Shown here in pieces: positions 4,858 to 5,461 of a stretch of DNA of 5,461 bases (the first letter of the stretch is position 1; every line of letters starts with the position of its first letter). Source of the stretch: Deltaproteobacteria bacterium. Lineage in GTDB: Bacteria; Desulfobacterota; Desulfuromonadia; Desulfuromonadales; BM103. The DNA is taken from positions 1 through 5,461 of the forward strand of contig JAFDBW010000154.1 of assembly GCA_019313105.1 (NCBI GenBank), written 5' to 3'. The position numbers and the translations under genes were made by a program. The notes below the pieces were generated by a model, which was not told the origin of the DNA, ran no database searches, and worked only from the letters and a program-made list of their open reading frames with translations.

Positions 4858-5325
4858 ATGCCAAACCCTCAACAAAGCTGCCTGATCGCTATGATTTTTT
4901 GCAGCACACTTTTTTTGGTATCCTGCACCGCGGAGCCGTCGACCAGCCCGGTGCCGTCCGAGTCGGGACTGAGACCCTGCCCGAACTCGCCGAACTGCGT
5001 TGCCAGTGACGCTCAAGATGAACAGCACCAGATCGCCCCGCTGACTTTTTCCATTCCTGCTGCAGAGGCCTGGCAACTCTTGCATGAGCAGGTCGCAAAA
5101 CTTCCACGCACAATCGTCGTCACTGAAAAACCCGGCTATCTGCATGTCGAGTGCCGCAGTAAGCTGTTTGGTTTTGTCGATGACCTGGAGTTCCAGTTAC
5201 GGGCCGAGCAAGGCTTGATTGCCGTGCGCTCCGCGGCGCGAACCGGGTATTATGATTTCGGTGCCAACCGGCAGCGCGTCGAAGCACTGCGTGCGGCACT
5301 GCTCGCTGCACAAGACTCCCCATAG
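4858..5325 (+). CDS. DUF1499-family lipoprotein
   Basis: A 155-residue predicted lipoprotein of the DUF1499 family, whose biochemical role is not known to me. The N-terminus has a hydrophobic stretch (about 9-21) ending in the lipobox LVSC with Cys23 as the lipidated residue; Thr at +2 gives no inner-membrane retention signal, so the outer membrane is likely. Family landmarks: CPNSPNCVAS (41-50), FGFVDDLEF (104-112) and RSAARTGYYDFGANRQRVEALR (124-145). ATG 4858 is chosen because it puts the lipobox at a normal distance from the N-terminus. In-frame TTG 4789 or ATG 4810 would place a charged 16-23-residue extension before the signal, and 4789 would overlap the SOUL gene. The ribosome binding site (AGAGA, 4848-4852) is weak. 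It is followed closely by the ADP-ribosylglycohydrolase-like gene. Confidence 0.88.
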   Translation: MPNPQQSCLIAMIFCSTLFLVSCTAEPSTSPVPSESGLRPCPNSPNCVASDAQDEQHQIAPLTFSIPAAEAWQLLHEQVAKLPRTIVVTEKPGYLHVECRSKLFGFVDDLEFQLRAEQGLIAVRSAARTGYYDFGANRQRVEALRAALLAAQDSP

Positions 5326-5351
5326 CTTTCTGGAGAAAACCATTCTTGCCG

Positions 5352-5461
5352 ATGCCTGACCTGATCAAGACCAATTCGCCGCGTACCCTGTGCAAGGCTG
5401 CTGCCGCCTTGCGCATGTTGTTTGTCGCCGATGCCCTGGCCATGCCGGTGCACTGGTATTA
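5352..5461 (+). CDS. ADP-ribosylglycohydrolase-family protein (N-terminal fragment)
   Basis: An open frame runs off the right edge; only 36 codons are present. After a short polar start it reads ALRMLFVADALAMPVHW, which matches the first helix of the ADP-ribosylglycohydrolase (DraG/ARH-like) family, where a GDALG.P-type segment opens the fold; the ADALAMPVHWY variant is familiar from bacterial and algal members. Members remove ADP-ribose from proteins or small molecules using two metal ions, but the metal ligands lie mostly beyond the window, so activity cannot be judged. GGAG (5332-5335) is 16 nt from ATG 5352 but 10 nt from an in-frame TTG at 5346, so the real start may be TTG 5346. It lies 20-26 bp after the DUF1499 stop codon, suggesting co-transcription. 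Confidence 0.7.
   Translation, partial: MPDLIKTNSPRTLCKAAAALRMLFVADALAMPVHWY

Overview
The window reads as chromosomal DNA from a fairly GC-rich bacterium, most likely a gammaproteobacterium or close relative. This is inferred from protein style and G/C-ending codons; no rRNA or other phylogenetic marker is present. All supported genes lie on the + strand. No transposase, phage gene, CRISPR array, tRNA or rRNA was seen.

Left part (1-2629): the tail of an upstream gene is probably present but its frame is uncertain, and a 17-bp tandem duplication sits at its end. Then come an RluA-family RNA pseudouridine synthase (135-908), a putative sigma70-type promoter, a rhodanese-less ThiI tRNA 4-thiouridine synthase (998-2152), and a double-length tautomerase-superfamily protein with an N-terminal proline (2219-2629). 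The first two complete genes are both RNA-modification enzymes.

Middle (2725-4175): an exported histidine phosphatase (2725-3357) is followed by about 800 bp with no convincing gene. That gap is visibly more AT-rich in places and packed with inverted repeats between about 3476 and 3978. It also contains a run of ten A next to a 9-bp inverted repeat, which would be an intrinsic terminator only for minus-strand transcription. The stretch looks like an interspersed, hairpin-rich repeat element or its remnant. It ends in a palindrome abutting a consensus TTGACA box that probably starts the next transcription unit.

Right part (4176-5461): a likely operon encodes an exported SOUL-family haem-binding protein, a DUF1499 lipoprotein and the start of an ADP-ribosylglycohydrolase-family protein cut off by the window end. 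The first two products should both act in the cell envelope.

I found no clear new multi-gene system. The items most worth a second look are the hairpin-rich intergenic module, the oddly oriented terminator-like element, the palindrome/promoter pair, and the envelope gene cluster it appears to drive.
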